The notes below the pieces were generated by a model. The model had not been told where the DNA came from. It saw only the letters and a list, made by a program, of their open reading frames with translations, and did no database searches. 38,182 nucleotides of DNA from a candidate division TA06 bacterium ADurb.Bin131 (GTDB lineage Bacteria > Ratteibacteria > UBA8468 > B48-G9 > DTJG01): positions 1 through 38,182 of the forward strand of contig MWDQ01000066.1 of NCBI GenBank assembly GCA_002070645.1, given 5' to 3'. Shown here one piece after another: positions 23,991 to 34,062 of the stretch; position 1 is the first letter of the stretch; each line of letters begins with the position of its first letter. Made by a program: the position numbers and the translations under genes.

Positions 23991-24740
23991 ATGGTTATAC
24001 AAATCGAAGATCTAGTCGTGATGTTAAAGGAGTATGAAATATTACATGGAATCAGCCTTAATATTCCCGAGGGTAAAACATTTGTCATACTCGGGCAATC
24101 AGGTTCCGGTAAAACAGTCCTCTTAAAAACACTCCTCGGACTTATTCAACCATATAAAGGAAAACTTGTAATTTTTGGGCAGGATATGTTTAAGATTAAG
24201 GATGACAACCTCTTTGACATTCGCAGAAAAACAGGTATGGTATTTCAATCCTCTGCCCTTTTCGATTCCATGAGTGTATGGGAAAATGTCGGATTTTTTC
24301 TTCTCGAACACTCCGACCTGTCTGAAGGAGAAATACGTAAACAGGCAGAGAATGTACTTATGGCAGTTGGTCTCGAAGGCATTGCAGATAAAATGCCTGA
24401 AGAATTAAGCGGCGGAATGAAAAAAAGAGTTGGCATAGCAAGAGCGCTAATCAGCAAACCGCAGTTGCTATTATATGACGAGCCAACAGCAGGGCTTGAT
24501 GTACTCATATCCTCGAGTATTATAAAACTTATGAAAAAAATCCACACGGAATTTTCCACAACAGAACTAATAGTAACACATGATCTCGCAATTGCAAGAA
24601 ATCTTGCCAATGATATCGCCGTCATCCATGAAGGAAAAATTCTTGCTGTAGGAAGATGGGAAGATCTTAAGAATTCAAAGATTGAGTTTGTAAGATATTT
24701 CTTAAACATCGGAGAATATTATGAAAACAAAAATATCTGA
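23991..24740 (+). CDS. mlaF: MlaF-family phospholipid ABC transporter ATPase
   Basis: This 249-residue ATPase drives the MCE lipid transporter. It has Walker A GQSGSGKTVLLKT, Q-loop GMVFQSSALFDSM, signature LSGGMKKRVGIARAL (the GGM variant typical of MlaF/Ttg2A), Walker B LLLYDEPTAGLD and switch His VTHDLA. It begins one base after mlaE ends and overlaps mlaD by 20 bp. Confidence 0.93.
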   Translation: MVIQIEDLVVMLKEYEILHGISLNIPEGKTFVILGQSGSGKTVLLKTLLGLIQPYKGKLVIFGQDMFKIKDDNLFDIRRKTGMVFQSSALFDSMSVWENVGFFLLEHSDLSEGEIRKQAENVLMAVGLEGIADKMPEELSGGMKKRVGIARALISKPQLLLYDEPTAGLDVLISSSIIKLMKKIHTEFSTTELIVTHDLAIARNLANDIAVIHEGKILAVGRWEDLKNSKIEFVRYFLNIGEYYENKNI

Positions 24741-25857
24741 TATTCAATTCAAGGTTGGACTTTTTATTTTTCTCGGATTGGTTATATTTTTTGTGTTTAT
24801 TTTTTCACAGGGAAAATTTATGCGCGGAAGAGGTTATGAACTGAAAGTTGTTTATAACTATGTAGGTGGACTTGATACAGGTGCACCAGTAAGAGTAAGC
24901 GGATATAAGGTTGGCGAGGTAAAGGATATAGATCTATCCATAGAACAAGAAAAACCAAAGATTGTTGTAACTGTGCGCATAAACCCAAAAATTCATCTTG
25001 GCAGACACAGCAGATTTACAGTAAGAAACTATGGAATTATTGGAGAAAAATATATGGAAATAATGCCAACGGGATTAAACGATACCCCGATTATAAAACC
25101 AGGAGAAAGGGTAATAGGTGAAGATCCTCTTCCTCTTGAACGATTCCTTAGCACAGGAGAAGATATCCTCAAAAACTTAAATAGTATTCTTATTTCCATA
25201 AATAAGGTTACACAGGATGAAAACCTGAAAACACAAATCTCTCAGATCATCGAAGGAACAAAAAATCTTGTTTTAAAAACATCAGATACTGTTGGTAGTT
25301 TTAATGATCTTGCTTCAACATGGGATAGTGCCATCGCAGAAATTGGACCTGATTTAAAGGATCTTATTTCAAATGTAAATTCTTCTTCCAAGGAAGTAAA
25401 CTCAATACTTATAGATAACAGAAAAAAAATTGACAATATTATTACTAATCTCGACCATACCGCGCTCGAATTAAATAGAACTATTCCCATAGCATCAGAA
25501 CAGATTAAAAATTCAGGTGAGGCATTTATAAAAACAAATAATAAAATAACCCAACTTATTGAAAAAACAGAAAGCCAGGGCTTATTTGCAGATTTAATAA
25601 CAGATACTGAAATAGCGAGAGAGATTAAGGAAACAATTAAGGGATTAAAACAAACATCAACAGATCTTGATATTTCTTTCGCGAAATTAGAATATGTAAG
25701 CGACCAAATATCCAGTATTCTATCTAATATACAAGAAGGCAAAGGCACTGTGGGAAAACTTTTTATGCAGGATGAACTTTATAATGAAATTTTTGAGATG
25801 GTGCAAGATCTCAAGGCGCATCCCTGGAAAATCCTTTTCAGAGGCAAAGAAAAATGA
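24721..25857 (+). CDS. MCE-domain substrate-binding protein (MlaD-like)
   Basis: The protein has 378 residues with one N-terminal membrane helix (FKVGLFIFLGLVIFFVFIF, residues ~10-30) and a single MCE domain (YVGGLDTGAPVRVSGYKVGEV ... RNYGIIGEKYMEI, ~40-120). A long helical, Asn/Ser/Ile-rich region runs to the end (EGKGTVGKLFMQDELY near the C-terminus). MCE proteins form hexameric periplasmic rings that carry lipids. The long helical tail is longer than in E. coli MlaD and more like the PqiB/YebT or Mce type needle, so I withhold the mlaD symbol. GGAG precedes the ATG inside mlaF, and the stop overlaps radA (ATGA). Confidence 0.88.
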   Translation: MKTKISDIQFKVGLFIFLGLVIFFVFIFSQGKFMRGRGYELKVVYNYVGGLDTGAPVRVSGYKVGEVKDIDLSIEQEKPKIVVTVRINPKIHLGRHSRFTVRNYGIIGEKYMEIMPTGLNDTPIIKPGERVIGEDPLPLERFLSTGEDILKNLNSILISINKVTQDENLKTQISQIIEGTKNLVLKTSDTVGSFNDLASTWDSAIAEIGPDLKDLISNVNSSSKEVNSILIDNRKKIDNIITNLDHTALELNRTIPIASEQIKNSGEAFIKTNNKITQLIEKTESQGLFADLITDTEIAREIKETIKGLKQTSTDLDISFAKLEYVSDQISSILSNIQEGKGTVGKLFMQDELYNEIFEMVQDLKAHPWKILFRGKEK

Positions 25858-27197
25858 CAAAAGAGAAAAAAATTTTTGCCTGCCAGGAATGTGGATATCT
25901 ATCTGTTCGGTGGTTGGGTAAATGTCCCTCCTGTGGAGCATGGAATTCCTTTTATGAAGAATTAACCCATCAAAAGGTATCTTTTAACGAAAACCAGAAA
26001 CCACATCTGATCAGTGAGATAAAATCATCAGACAGCATACGAGTATCAACAACAATTGGCGAACTTGACAGAACCCTCGGCGGAGGCATTGTTGAAGGCG
26101 CAGTTGTACTTCTTTCAGGGGAACCAGGCATAGGAAAATCAACACTTGTTCTTCTTGTTGCTGCTGGGCTTTCAAATCATGGGAAAAAGGTCCTTTATGT
26201 GTCTGCTGAAGAATCACTTCAGCAGATAAAAATGCGTGCAGAACGTCTCGGAATAAAAAATTCAGAGGGACTTTTCTTTTTACCCGAAAATGAGCTAAAA
26301 GCAATAGGTAACGTACTTGAATCTATTATACCAGACACCCTTATTATTGATTCTATTCAGATGATTTATGATTCGGAATTTGAATATCCTTTTGGCTCTG
26401 TATTTCAGGTAAGACGGGTTGCTCAATTCCTTATAGAATGGGCAAAAAAAGGAAATCATTCGGTTTTTTTGATAGGACATATTACAAAAGAAGGAAGTAT
26501 TGCTGGACCAAAAATCCTTGAACATCTTGTTGATGTTGTTCTTTATTTTGAGGGCGATAAATTGTCAAATCTGAGAATACTGCGCAGCATGAAAAATCGG
26601 TTTGGTTCAACAGATGAGATAGGTGTATTTAGAATGGATGTCTCTGGATTGATAGAGATCCCTGATTCGAGTCACCTTTTTATAAACAATATCCTTGCTA
26701 CTCATCCTGGCCTTGTCTTTTTCCCAACACAAGAAGGAAGAAGAACCATTCTTGTTGAAATTCAATCCCTCGTTACAACAAGTTATCTTGGAATTCCAAG
26801 ACGTACATTCACGGGACTTGATTATAACAGAGTTAATCTGATTCTCGCGGTTCTCGAAAAAAAACTCAATATGAATCTTGCTAATAAAGATGTGTATTTT
26901 AATGTATCAGGCGGGCTCAAAATAACGGAACCAGCCGCTGATCTAGCAATTGCAGTTGCCACTATTTCATCATGCAGAGACATTCCATCTCCTTCAGAAA
27001 CTGTTTTTATCGGAGAGATTGCGCTTACTGGCGAAATAAGACCAGTTCAACATATTACGTCTAGAATTAAAGAAGCAGCGCGACTCGGATTTAAACAAGC
27101 ATTCGTACCTATTGGCTGTGGAGATAGTTTTTCTGAAATAAAAACAATGGAGGTTGGGTGGCTCGGAGAAGTTTCTCATACTATATTTAAGGGTTGA
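25854..27197 (+). CDS. radA: DNA repair protein RadA
   Basis: RadA (Sms) is a RecA-like ATPase that helps branch migration and processing of recombination intermediates. The 447 residues comprise an N-terminal C4 zinc finger (CQECGYLSVRWLGKCPSCG), the ATPase core with Walker A GEPGIGKSTLVL, the RadA-specific KNRFGSTDE motif and a C-terminal Lon-protease-like domain (NVSGGLKITEPAADLAIAVA). It overlaps the MCE gene by 4 bp and is followed by a yacL-like gene and ispD, an order resembling radA-disA-yacL-ispD of Bacillus but without disA. Confidence 0.96.
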   Translation: MTKEKKIFACQECGYLSVRWLGKCPSCGAWNSFYEELTHQKVSFNENQKPHLISEIKSSDSIRVSTTIGELDRTLGGGIVEGAVVLLSGEPGIGKSTLVLLVAAGLSNHGKKVLYVSAEESLQQIKMRAERLGIKNSEGLFFLPENELKAIGNVLESIIPDTLIIDSIQMIYDSEFEYPFGSVFQVRRVAQFLIEWAKKGNHSVFLIGHITKEGSIAGPKILEHLVDVVLYFEGDKLSNLRILRSMKNRFGSTDEIGVFRMDVSGLIEIPDSSHLFINNILATHPGLVFFPTQEGRRTILVEIQSLVTTSYLGIPRRTFTGLDYNRVNLILAVLEKKLNMNLANKDVYFNVSGGLKITEPAADLAIAVATISSCRDIPSPSETVFIGEIALTGEIRPVQHITSRIKEAARLGFKQAFVPIGCGDSFSEIKTMEVGWLGEVSHTIFKG

Positions 27198-27223
27198 TAT
27201 TCTGACTGATAGTATTGTATAAT
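27194..27223 (+). promoter_or_regulatory. Sigma70-type promoter upstream of the yacL-like gene
   Basis: TTGATA (27194-27199; 5 of 6) and perfect TATAAT (27218-27223) are separated by 18 bp. The start near 27230 would give a ~20-nt leader containing AAGGAGG before the ATG at 27250. Confidence 0.65.
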
Positions 27224-27249
27224 ACAGGTAAATAGTAAGGAGGATATAT

Positions 27250-28221
27250 ATGGGTTTATATTTTATTCGTGCAACGTTTGTTCTTATAAGTGCATTTGCG
27301 GGTTCTGTTTTCTGGATAGAAAATAAAATTGGCGGTGTAATAATTGGCCTGGTAGGAAGTCTTTTTATAGTTGGGATAGAACTGTTGATGCAAAAAATTC
27401 CGTTCAGAAAATTTATCATGGGTGTGGTCGGCCTTATTGTTGGTCTAATTACTGCAATTCTAATTGCAAATTTCGTTCTACTTGTTCCGTTTGCCACACC
27501 AAGACAGGAAAACGGGGTAAGGTTCATCCTTTATTTTATTTTCAGTTATCTTGGTATTATGATTGGAATCAGAGGCGTAGGTGAACTCGGATTTCTTTTT
27601 CCATATCTGCATCAGTTCAAAGGAGAAGCAATGAAGGCAATCGTCATTGATAGCAGTGTAGCAATAGATGGCAGAATATATGAACTTGCAACAAGTGGAT
27701 TTGTTGAGGGAACAGTTATAATCCCAACATTTATTATAAGAGAACTTCAGGAACTTGCAGATTCTGCAAGCGAGATGAAACGCCAGAGAGGAAGAAGAGG
27801 GCTTGAAACACTAAACAAAATGAGAAATGATAGTAATCTTGATGTAAAGATTTATGATGTCGATTATCCTGATATTGATGAAGTTGACGCAAAACTGGTG
27901 AAACTTGCATCTTCAATCGGAGCAAGAATTCTTACAAATGATTTTAATCTTACAAAGGTTGCTGAAGTAAAAAATATAAAGGTCTTGAATTTGCATAACC
28001 TTGCAACACTGATGAGAGCAAAACTAATGGCTGGTGAGACACTTCAACTGAAAATCGTGAGAGAGGGAAAAGAACACGGGCAGGGTGTCGGGTATCTTGA
28101 AGATGGGACGATGGTCGTTATTGAAGATGGTGCAAAACATATTGGAAAAACAGTCGAAACAGTAATAGATAGCACAATACAAACAGTGAGTGGCCGTATT
28201 ATTTTTGCCAAGTTAAGATGA
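27250..28221 (+). CDS. PIN and TRAM domain membrane protein (YacL-like)
   Basis: The protein has 323 residues. Residues 1 to ~115 hold four hydrophobic segments. A PIN nuclease-like domain follows (KAIVIDSSVAIDGRI ... IIPTFIIRELQELAD ... ARILTNDFNLTKVAE), with the conserved aspartates D of VIDSS, E of RELQ and D of TNDF. The C-terminal ~65 residues are a TRAM-like RNA-binding domain (GYLEDGTMVVIEDGAKHIGKTV). This is the conserved YacL layout. A membrane-tethered RNA-processing role is inferred from domains. It has its own promoter and a strong AAGGAGG site, and overlaps ispD by 4 bp. Confidence 0.9.
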   Translation: MGLYFIRATFVLISAFAGSVFWIENKIGGVIIGLVGSLFIVGIELLMQKIPFRKFIMGVVGLIVGLITAILIANFVLLVPFATPRQENGVRFILYFIFSYLGIMIGIRGVGELGFLFPYLHQFKGEAMKAIVIDSSVAIDGRIYELATSGFVEGTVIIPTFIIRELQELADSASEMKRQRGRRGLETLNKMRNDSNLDVKIYDVDYPDIDEVDAKLVKLASSIGARILTNDFNLTKVAEVKNIKVLNLHNLATLMRAKLMAGETLQLKIVREGKEHGQGVGYLEDGTMVVIEDGAKHIGKTVETVIDSTIQTVSGRIIFAKLR

Positions 28222-28901
28222 TATGCTGCATTGTTGTTGCCGCCGGCAAAGGAAAGCGTTTTAAAAGCAAGATACCAAAAACATTATTTTTGATGCAGGA
28301 TGTTCCAATCGTTGAGTATTGCCTTCAGACGCTTTCTAAATGTCCTTTAATAGACGAGATCATTCTCGTAATGCAGAAAAAATTTATTGAAACTACCATT
28401 GTTTCTAAGTGGAAAATGTCTTTCAGTAAGATTGGCAGTATTGTCCCAGGTGGCAGATTTAGAGAAGAATCAGTATTGAACGGATTTTCCTGTTGTTCAA
28501 AAAAATACGATACTATTTTAATTCACGATGGAGCAAGACCTTTTGTAAGTGAAAATCTTATTAAAAGGGTTATCAAAGCCACGATAAAATATGGGGCATG
28601 TATTCCAGTATATCCTGTGAACGGTTCTGTAAAATCAGTGAGAAAAAACAGGGTTATTTCAACAATCTTTGAGGAAGGACTTCAGGTTGCTCAAACACCT
28701 CAAGGATTTAAAAGAGAAATTATAGAAAAAATATTCAGCATTGACATAAGAAATCTTAAAAAATTTCCTGACGAAGCATCCTTGTGTATAAAACAAGGAT
28801 TTGATGTATATGCAATACCGGGAGAAGCAAAAAATATAAAAATTACAACAAAACAGGATCTACATCTCGCTCTTGCTATATTAAATTCATTTATTGATTA
28901 A
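28218..28901 (+). CDS. ispD: 2-C-methyl-D-erythritol 4-phosphate cytidylyltransferase
   Basis: IspD couples CTP and MEP in the non-mevalonate isoprenoid pathway. The 227 residues have the nucleotide-binding loop VVAAGKGKRFKSKIPKTL, the HDGARPFV motif and AQTPQGF, all characteristic. The protein is of normal length. The next pathway enzyme IspF is not adjacent. It is coupled to the yacL-like gene by an ATGA overlap. Confidence 0.94.
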   Translation: MICCIVVAAGKGKRFKSKIPKTLFLMQDVPIVEYCLQTLSKCPLIDEIILVMQKKFIETTIVSKWKMSFSKIGSIVPGGRFREESVLNGFSCCSKKYDTILIHDGARPFVSENLIKRVIKATIKYGACIPVYPVNGSVKSVRKNRVISTIFEEGLQVAQTPQGFKREIIEKIFSIDIRNLKKFPDEASLCIKQGFDVYAIPGEAKNIKITTKQDLHLALAILNSFID

Positions 28902-28916
28902 ACAAAAAGGATCTAT

Positions 28917-30116
28917 ATGGAAGAAAGAACTGGTGTATGTTTTCCTTTGGGTTTTAAGGCAGGAGGTATCAATTGTGGAATAAAGAAAGAAAAAAAGGAT
29001 ATCGCTGTCATTATTTCTGAAACTGATTGTATTGCCGAGGCGTGTTCAACGACAAACAGGATTAAATCATATTCGCTTTTATGGTCATTAAAAAATCTCA
29101 AAAATCCCATCAGGGCAGTCCTTATCAACAGCGGAAATGCAAATGTTCTCGGTGGCAAACAGGGCTGGGAAATAACATGTAATATTATGAATGAATTTTC
29201 AAATATCCTCAATACAAACAGAAAGCACGTTCTTTTTGCTTCCACAGGTATAATAGGGAAGATGCTTCCTGAACAAAAGATTATCACAGGATTAAAATCT
29301 TTGTTAAAATCTGCCTCCTGTTTTGGCGGGAATGACGCGGCAGAAGCAATTATGACCACTGATAGATTCCCAAAACAGATTGAATATAAAACAAACATTA
29401 AGGCACACAAAAAAAATCAGTTTGTTTGTCTTGGAGGAATGGCAAAAGGTGCAGGTATGATATGTCCCAATATGGCAACAATGCTCGCATTTATAACAAC
29501 AGATGCTGTTATTCAACGTACTGCGTTAAGACAGGCATTGAAAAAAGCAGTGAACAACAGTTTCAACATGATTACGGTTGATAATGATCAGAGTACAAAT
29601 GATTTTGTTGTATGCCTCGCGAATGGACTTGCTGGGAATAAAATAATAAAAGAAAATACTGAGGATTTTGAAATATTTTCTGATGGACTTTTAAATGTCT
29701 GCCAGTTTCTTGCAAAAAAAATAGCTGAAAATGGAGAGGGTGCAGATCGACTGATTGAGGTAAGAGTTGAGTCAGCATGGTCAGAAAAAGATGCAAGAAG
29801 AATTGCAAAAAAAATAGCAGGTTCAAATCTTGTAAAAGCAGCTGTAACTGGTATGTGGCCAAACTGGGGAAGAATTGCTGCAAGCGCTGGTTCTGTCTGT
29901 GGCAGATTTAACCCCCAGGCAATGAAGATTTTTATAGGAGATTACCTTGTATTTGATGGATTTCCTTGCAATGTTGATGAACCCATTTTAAGAAAAGAAT
30001 TATCAAAAAAACAGGTAATTATCAAAGTTGTTTTGAAATCTGGAAATAAAAGTGCGGTTGCATGGGGATGTAACCTAACAGAACAATATGTAAAAATAAA
30101 CATGGAGAAAGAGTAA
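28917..30116 (+). CDS. argJ: Bifunctional ornithine/glutamate N-acetyltransferase
   Basis: ArgJ recycles the acetyl group from N-acetylornithine to glutamate in arginine synthesis. The precursor (399 residues) cleaves itself into two chains; the site is visible as [14 protein letters not shown], with cleavage expected before T188. Upstream [10 protein letters not shown] and the oxyanion-region STGIIG are typical. Whether it also uses acetyl-CoA (fully bifunctional) cannot be told. The rest of the arginine pathway is not in the window. It lies 15 bp after ispD and 2 bp before dnaJ. Confidence 0.95.
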   Translation: MEERTGVCFPLGFKAGGINCGIKKEKKDIAVIISETDCIAEACSTTNRIKSYSLLWSLKNLKNPIRAVLINSGNANVLGGKQGWEITCNIMNEFSNILNTNRKHVLFASTGIIGKMLPEQKIITGLKSLLKSASCFGGNDAAEAIMTTDRFPKQIEYKTNIKAHKKNQFVCLGGMAKGAGMICPNMATMLAFITTDAVIQRTALRQALKKAVNNSFNMITVDNDQSTNDFVVCLANGLAGNKIIKENTEDFEIFSDGLLNVCQFLAKKIAENGEGADRLIEVRVESAWSEKDARRIAKKIAGSNLVKAAVTGMWPNWGRIAASAGSVCGRFNPQAMKIFIGDYLVFDGFPCNVDEPILRKELSKKQVIIKVVLKSGNKSAVAWGCNLTEQYVKINMEKE

Positions 30117-30118
30117 AC

Positions 30119-31240
30119 ATGGCAGAGAAAAGGGATTATTATGAAATTTTAGGAGTTGATAAAAATGCGTCTCTCGATGAAATAAAAAAGGCTTATAGAG
30201 ATCTTGCATTAAAACATCATCCGGATAGAAACCCAGGCGACAAACAGGCAGAAGAAAAATTTAAAGAAATTACAGAAGCATATGAGGTCCTAAGTGATCC
30301 TGAAAAAAGAAAGACATATGACCAGTTTGGACATGCTGGATTCGGTCCTCAGGGATTTGACTGGAGACAGGACTTCGGCAGGGTGAGAATGGATTTCTCT
30401 GATATATTCGGGGATTTTTTTGGTGATTTTTTCTCTGATATTTTTGGAGGTCAGGAATCCACAACCTCAGCATCCTCAAATCGTGGAGAAGACGTTGAAA
30501 TGCGAATTTCTATTCCTTTACGAGACGCCGCCAAAGGCATAGAAAAAACGATTAATGTTTCTGTCTACGAAAAATGCTCTGCCTGCGACGGAACAGGAAG
30601 CAAAAATAAAAAAGGTACGATGGAATGTCTCCAGTGTCATGGGACAGGCAAGGTTAGATACTCACAGGGATTTTTAACAATAAGTCAGCCATGTCCAAGA
30701 TGTAGGGGCGAAGGCTCAATTATTGCAGACCCCTGTGTAAACTGTCGTGGGACAGGAAGAGTAAAAGAGATGCACAAAATAAATGTAAAAATCCCTGCAG
30801 GTATTGAAAGCGGAACATCGCTTCGATTAAAAGGCATGGGAAACACTGGCTATAGAGGAGGCCCTCGAGGTGATCTTTATGTAACTGTTTTTGTTGAAGA
30901 TGATGATTTTTTCAAAAGAAAAGGGTACGATCTTTACTGCGAGGTACCAGTTTCTGTTATAACTGCTGTTTTAGGTGGGGAAATAGAAATCCCCACATTG
31001 ACAGGGAAAGTAAAAGCAAGGGTTTCCCCAGGGACACAGGACGGTACAGTTCTAAGGTTAAGAAATCTTGGAATGCCAAGGGGCTCTGGAAAAGGGAATC
31101 TTTTTGCGACTATAAAGGTCATTATGCCAAGAGGTCTTTCGAGGGAAGAAAGGCGACTCTGGGAACAACTTAAAACACTCGAGGATGAAAGGAACTACCC
31201 TGAGGTTCATAGATACCGTCAGAGAATTTCAGGTTTATAA
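30119..31240 (+). CDS. dnaJ: Chaperone DnaJ
   Basis: This full-length Hsp40 stimulates the DnaK ATPase and holds unfolded substrates. The 373 residues comprise a J domain with HPD ([10 protein letters not shown]), a Gly/Phe region ([17 protein letters not shown]), four CxxCxGxG zinc repeats ([32 protein letters not shown]) and C-terminal substrate-binding domains. dnaK and grpE are not nearby; it sits between argJ and uvrB, with only 2 and 6 bp of spacing. Confidence 0.97.
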   Translation: MAEKRDYYEILGVDKNASLDEIKKAYRDLALKHHPDRNPGDKQAEEKFKEITEAYEVLSDPEKRKTYDQFGHAGFGPQGFDWRQDFGRVRMDFSDIFGDFFGDFFSDIFGGQESTTSASSNRGEDVEMRISIPLRDAAKGIEKTINVSVYEKCSACDGTGSKNKKGTMECLQCHGTGKVRYSQGFLTISQPCPRCRGEGSIIADPCVNCRGTGRVKEMHKINVKIPAGIESGTSLRLKGMGNTGYRGGPRGDLYVTVFVEDDDFFKRKGYDLYCEVPVSVITAVLGGEIEIPTLTGKVKARVSPGTQDGTVLRLRNLGMPRGSGKGNLFATIKVIMPRGLSREERRLWEQLKTLEDERNYPEVHRYRQRISGL

Positions 31241-31246
31241 GCAATT

Positions 31247-33253
31247 ATGGAAAGAAAATTTAATTTGATATCTCATTTTCAGCCATCAGGAGATCAACCG
31301 CAGGCAATCGATGCACTGGTAAATAATCTCAACAATGGGGCAAAATGGCAGGTTCTTCTCGGGGTTACTGGAAGTGGAAAAACATTTACAATGGCAAATG
31401 TTATTGAGAGACTCCAGAGACCAACCCTCGTGATATCCCACAATAAAACTCTTGCTGCACAGTTATACAGTGAATTCAGGCAATTTTTCCCTGAAAATAA
31501 GGTAAGATATTTTGTCAGTTATTATGACTACTACCAACCAGAAGCATATATACCTGCGACAGATACCTATATTGAAAAAGATGCCTCCATTAACGAAGAC
31601 ATAGATAGACTACGACTTGCTGCAACAAGCGCAATCCTATCAAGTAGAGATGTCATTGTTATTGCAAGTGTTTCTTCGATATATCCACTTGGTAGTCCTG
31701 AAGACCACAAGCATTTAATGCTTAACCTTTATGTAAATCAAAAAATTGGAAGAACAGACATCCTGAGAAGATTTGTCGAGATTCAGTATGAAAGAAATGA
31801 CTTTGACCTTGAGAGAGGAAAATTTCGGGTAAGAGGAAATATAATAGAATTAATACCCTCGTATGAGGAAATAGGAGTAAGAATAGTTTTAGGTCCACAG
31901 GAAATTAGTACCCTTGAAAGATTTGACCCATTCACAGGTAAAACAATATCAGAAGAACAGCAAATTTCGATTTATCCCGCAAAGCATTTTGTAAGTCCTC
32001 CTGATAAACTTGAAAGAGCATTGAAAACAATAAGAGAAGAACTTGAAATAGAACTCGAAAAATTTAGAAAACAGGGAAAACTTCTCGAAGCCGAACGACT
32101 TGAAACAAGAACAAAAAATGATATTGAGATGCTCGCGGATCTCGGTTATTGCCATGGAATTGAGAACTATTCAAGGCACTTAGCAGGCCGTCTTCCTGGA
32201 GAAAGACCTGAATGTTTAATTGATTATTTCCCAGATGATTATCTGCTTTTTCTTGATGAATCACATATGACGATACCACAAATCCGTGGTATGCATGCTG
32301 GCGATAGGTCAAGAAAAGAAACGCTTGTTCAGTATGGTTTCAGATTGCCATCCGCACTTGATAATAGACCCCTTACCTTTGAAGAATTTGAAAATATGAT
32401 AAATCAGGTAATATGTGTTTCTGCAACACCAGGTCCCTATGAACTTGAAAAAATTGGTGTCAGAAAACTCGGGGAAAAATCTTTATTTCTTGTTCAACAG
32501 GTTATTCGTCCAACAGGCCTTGTTGATCCTCCAATAAATGTACTACCAACTATGAATCAACTTGATGATCTTGTAGAAAGGATTCATGAAAGAATAAGGA
32601 AAAATCAAAGAGTTCTTGTCCTTACGATAAGTAAACAACTTGCAGAACAGTTGAACGATTACCTAAAGGACCTTCAAATTAAGGTTATGTATCTTCATTA
32701 TGAGATTGATACCCTGGAAAGAATGGAAATCTTAAAAAAATTGAGAGAGGCAACATTTGATGTTCTTGTTGGTATAAATCTTCTACGTGAGGGGCTTGAT
32801 CTTCCAGAAGTAAGTCTTGTTGCCATACTCGACGCTGATAAAGAAGGATTTTTAAGATCAGAAAGATCCCTGATTCAGATTGCAGGAAGAGCATCCCGCA
32901 GCATTGATGGAGAGGTTATTATGTATGCAGACAGGATGACTGATTCAATGAAATCAGCAATTGAAGAAACAGAACGAAGAAGAAAAATCCAGCAGGAATA
33001 TAATCAAAAAAATAATATAATTCCACGACCAGTGACAAAACCAATATACCAGACAATAGGCGATATTATTGGAAGCAAAAAGAAAAAAGAACAGGAACTT
33101 CTTGTTCTTGAAGAAGAAAATTATTATGGGAAAAATCTCTCAAGAGTTCTCAGAACACTTGAAAAAAAGATGATGGTATCTGCGAAACAACTTGACTTTG
33201 AAACTGCTATCCAGTATAGAGAAAAGATAAAAAGGTTAAAAAACGAAAAATGA
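31247..33253 (+). CDS. uvrB: Excinuclease ABC subunit B
   Basis: UvrB verifies damage with a helicase-like core and recruits UvrC. The 668 residues have Walker A GVTGSGKTFTMANV, the beta-hairpin YYDYYQPEAYIP, DEAD-like DESH, the C-terminal helicase motifs (GINLLREGLDLPEV, QIAGRASR) and a terminal UVR motif (ETAIQYREKIKRL). Length is standard. uvrA is in the same window but on the other strand, so their expression is not operon-linked. Confidence 0.98.
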   Translation: MERKFNLISHFQPSGDQPQAIDALVNNLNNGAKWQVLLGVTGSGKTFTMANVIERLQRPTLVISHNKTLAAQLYSEFRQFFPENKVRYFVSYYDYYQPEAYIPATDTYIEKDASINEDIDRLRLAATSAILSSRDVIVIASVSSIYPLGSPEDHKHLMLNLYVNQKIGRTDILRRFVEIQYERNDFDLERGKFRVRGNIIELIPSYEEIGVRIVLGPQEISTLERFDPFTGKTISEEQQISIYPAKHFVSPPDKLERALKTIREELEIELEKFRKQGKLLEAERLETRTKNDIEMLADLGYCHGIENYSRHLAGRLPGERPECLIDYFPDDYLLFLDESHMTIPQIRGMHAGDRSRKETLVQYGFRLPSALDNRPLTFEEFENMINQVICVSATPGPYELEKIGVRKLGEKSLFLVQQVIRPTGLVDPPINVLPTMNQLDDLVERIHERIRKNQRVLVLTISKQLAEQLNDYLKDLQIKVMYLHYEIDTLERMEILKKLREATFDVLVGINLLREGLDLPEVSLVAILDADKEGFLRSERSLIQIAGRASRSIDGEVIMYADRMTDSMKSAIEETERRRKIQQEYNQKNNIIPRPVTKPIYQTIGDIIGSKKKKEQELLVLEEENYYGKNLSRVLRTLEKKMMVSAKQLDFETAIQYREKIKRLKNEK

Positions 33254-34062
33254 AAATAGGGAGATTTAGATATAAAAATACAGTATTTACTGGAATTGTA
33301 AGAGATGATATGGTGGGTTCTGTCGGTGATATACCCATTGAAGAGATTATTGAATCCAACAGGATATTAACAATTGAATCTCTGATATCCAGATGGGTTT
33401 CCCTTAAAGATGTGGAATACCTTCAACTCTTAAGACCCATAAATATCATATGTCTGGGATTAAATTATAGAAGCCATGCCATTGAAGGCAACTGGCAGGT
33501 TCCAGATGAACCAATTTATTTTGAAAAAGCGTCCTCCTGCATTATACCAAACAAATCACCGATTATCATACCAAAAAATATAGGAAGGGTTGATCCAGAA
33601 GTTGAACTTGCACTTATTATAGGAAAAACGTGTAGAAAAGTGTCCAGTAGTAATGTTATGCCGTACATTGCGGGATATACAATTCTTAATGATGTTACAG
33701 CACGTTCAATCCAAAAATCTGACCAGGAGAAAAAATATCCCTGGTTCAGGTCAAAAAGTATGGATACGTTTTGCCCTATAGGTCCATGGATGATTACATC
33801 TGATGAGATTGATATAAACGAAGGGTTAAAAATAGAATTACGCATCAATGGCGTGGTCAAACAAGCATCAAAAACAGATTCTATGCTTTTCGGTATACCA
33901 AAAATTATTGCCTCAATAACAAAATATCTCACACTATACCCCGGTGATATTATCTCTACTGGAACACCTGAAGGTATAAGTCCAATCAACCCTGGGGATG
34001 TTGTGGAGTGTGAAATTGAAAAAATTGGTATTCTTTCTAACTCTGTAATTACCAATGACTGA
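33250..34062 (+). CDS. Fumarylacetoacetate hydrolase (FAH) family protein
   Basis: The protein has 270 residues. The core has LNYRSHA, metal-binding acidic residues in VDPEVELALIIGK (E-x-E) and ILNDVTARSIQ (D), and the family ending LYPGDIISTGTPEG. FAH-fold enzymes include fumarylpyruvate hydrolases, oxaloacetate decarboxylases/tautomerases and catechol-pathway hydratases, so the substrate is open. No aromatic-degradation genes are nearby; a housekeeping oxaloacetate-related role would fit the context but is inference. It overlaps uvrB (4 bp) and the TsaC fusion gene (8 bp). Confidence 0.88.
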   Translation: MKIGRFRYKNTVFTGIVRDDMVGSVGDIPIEEIIESNRILTIESLISRWVSLKDVEYLQLLRPINIICLGLNYRSHAIEGNWQVPDEPIYFEKASSCIIPNKSPIIIPKNIGRVDPEVELALIIGKTCRKVSSSNVMPYIAGYTILNDVTARSIQKSDQEKKYPWFRSKSMDTFCPIGPWMITSDEIDINEGLKIELRINGVVKQASKTDSMLFGIPKIIASITKYLTLYPGDIISTGTPEGISPINPGDVVECEIEKIGILSNSVITND

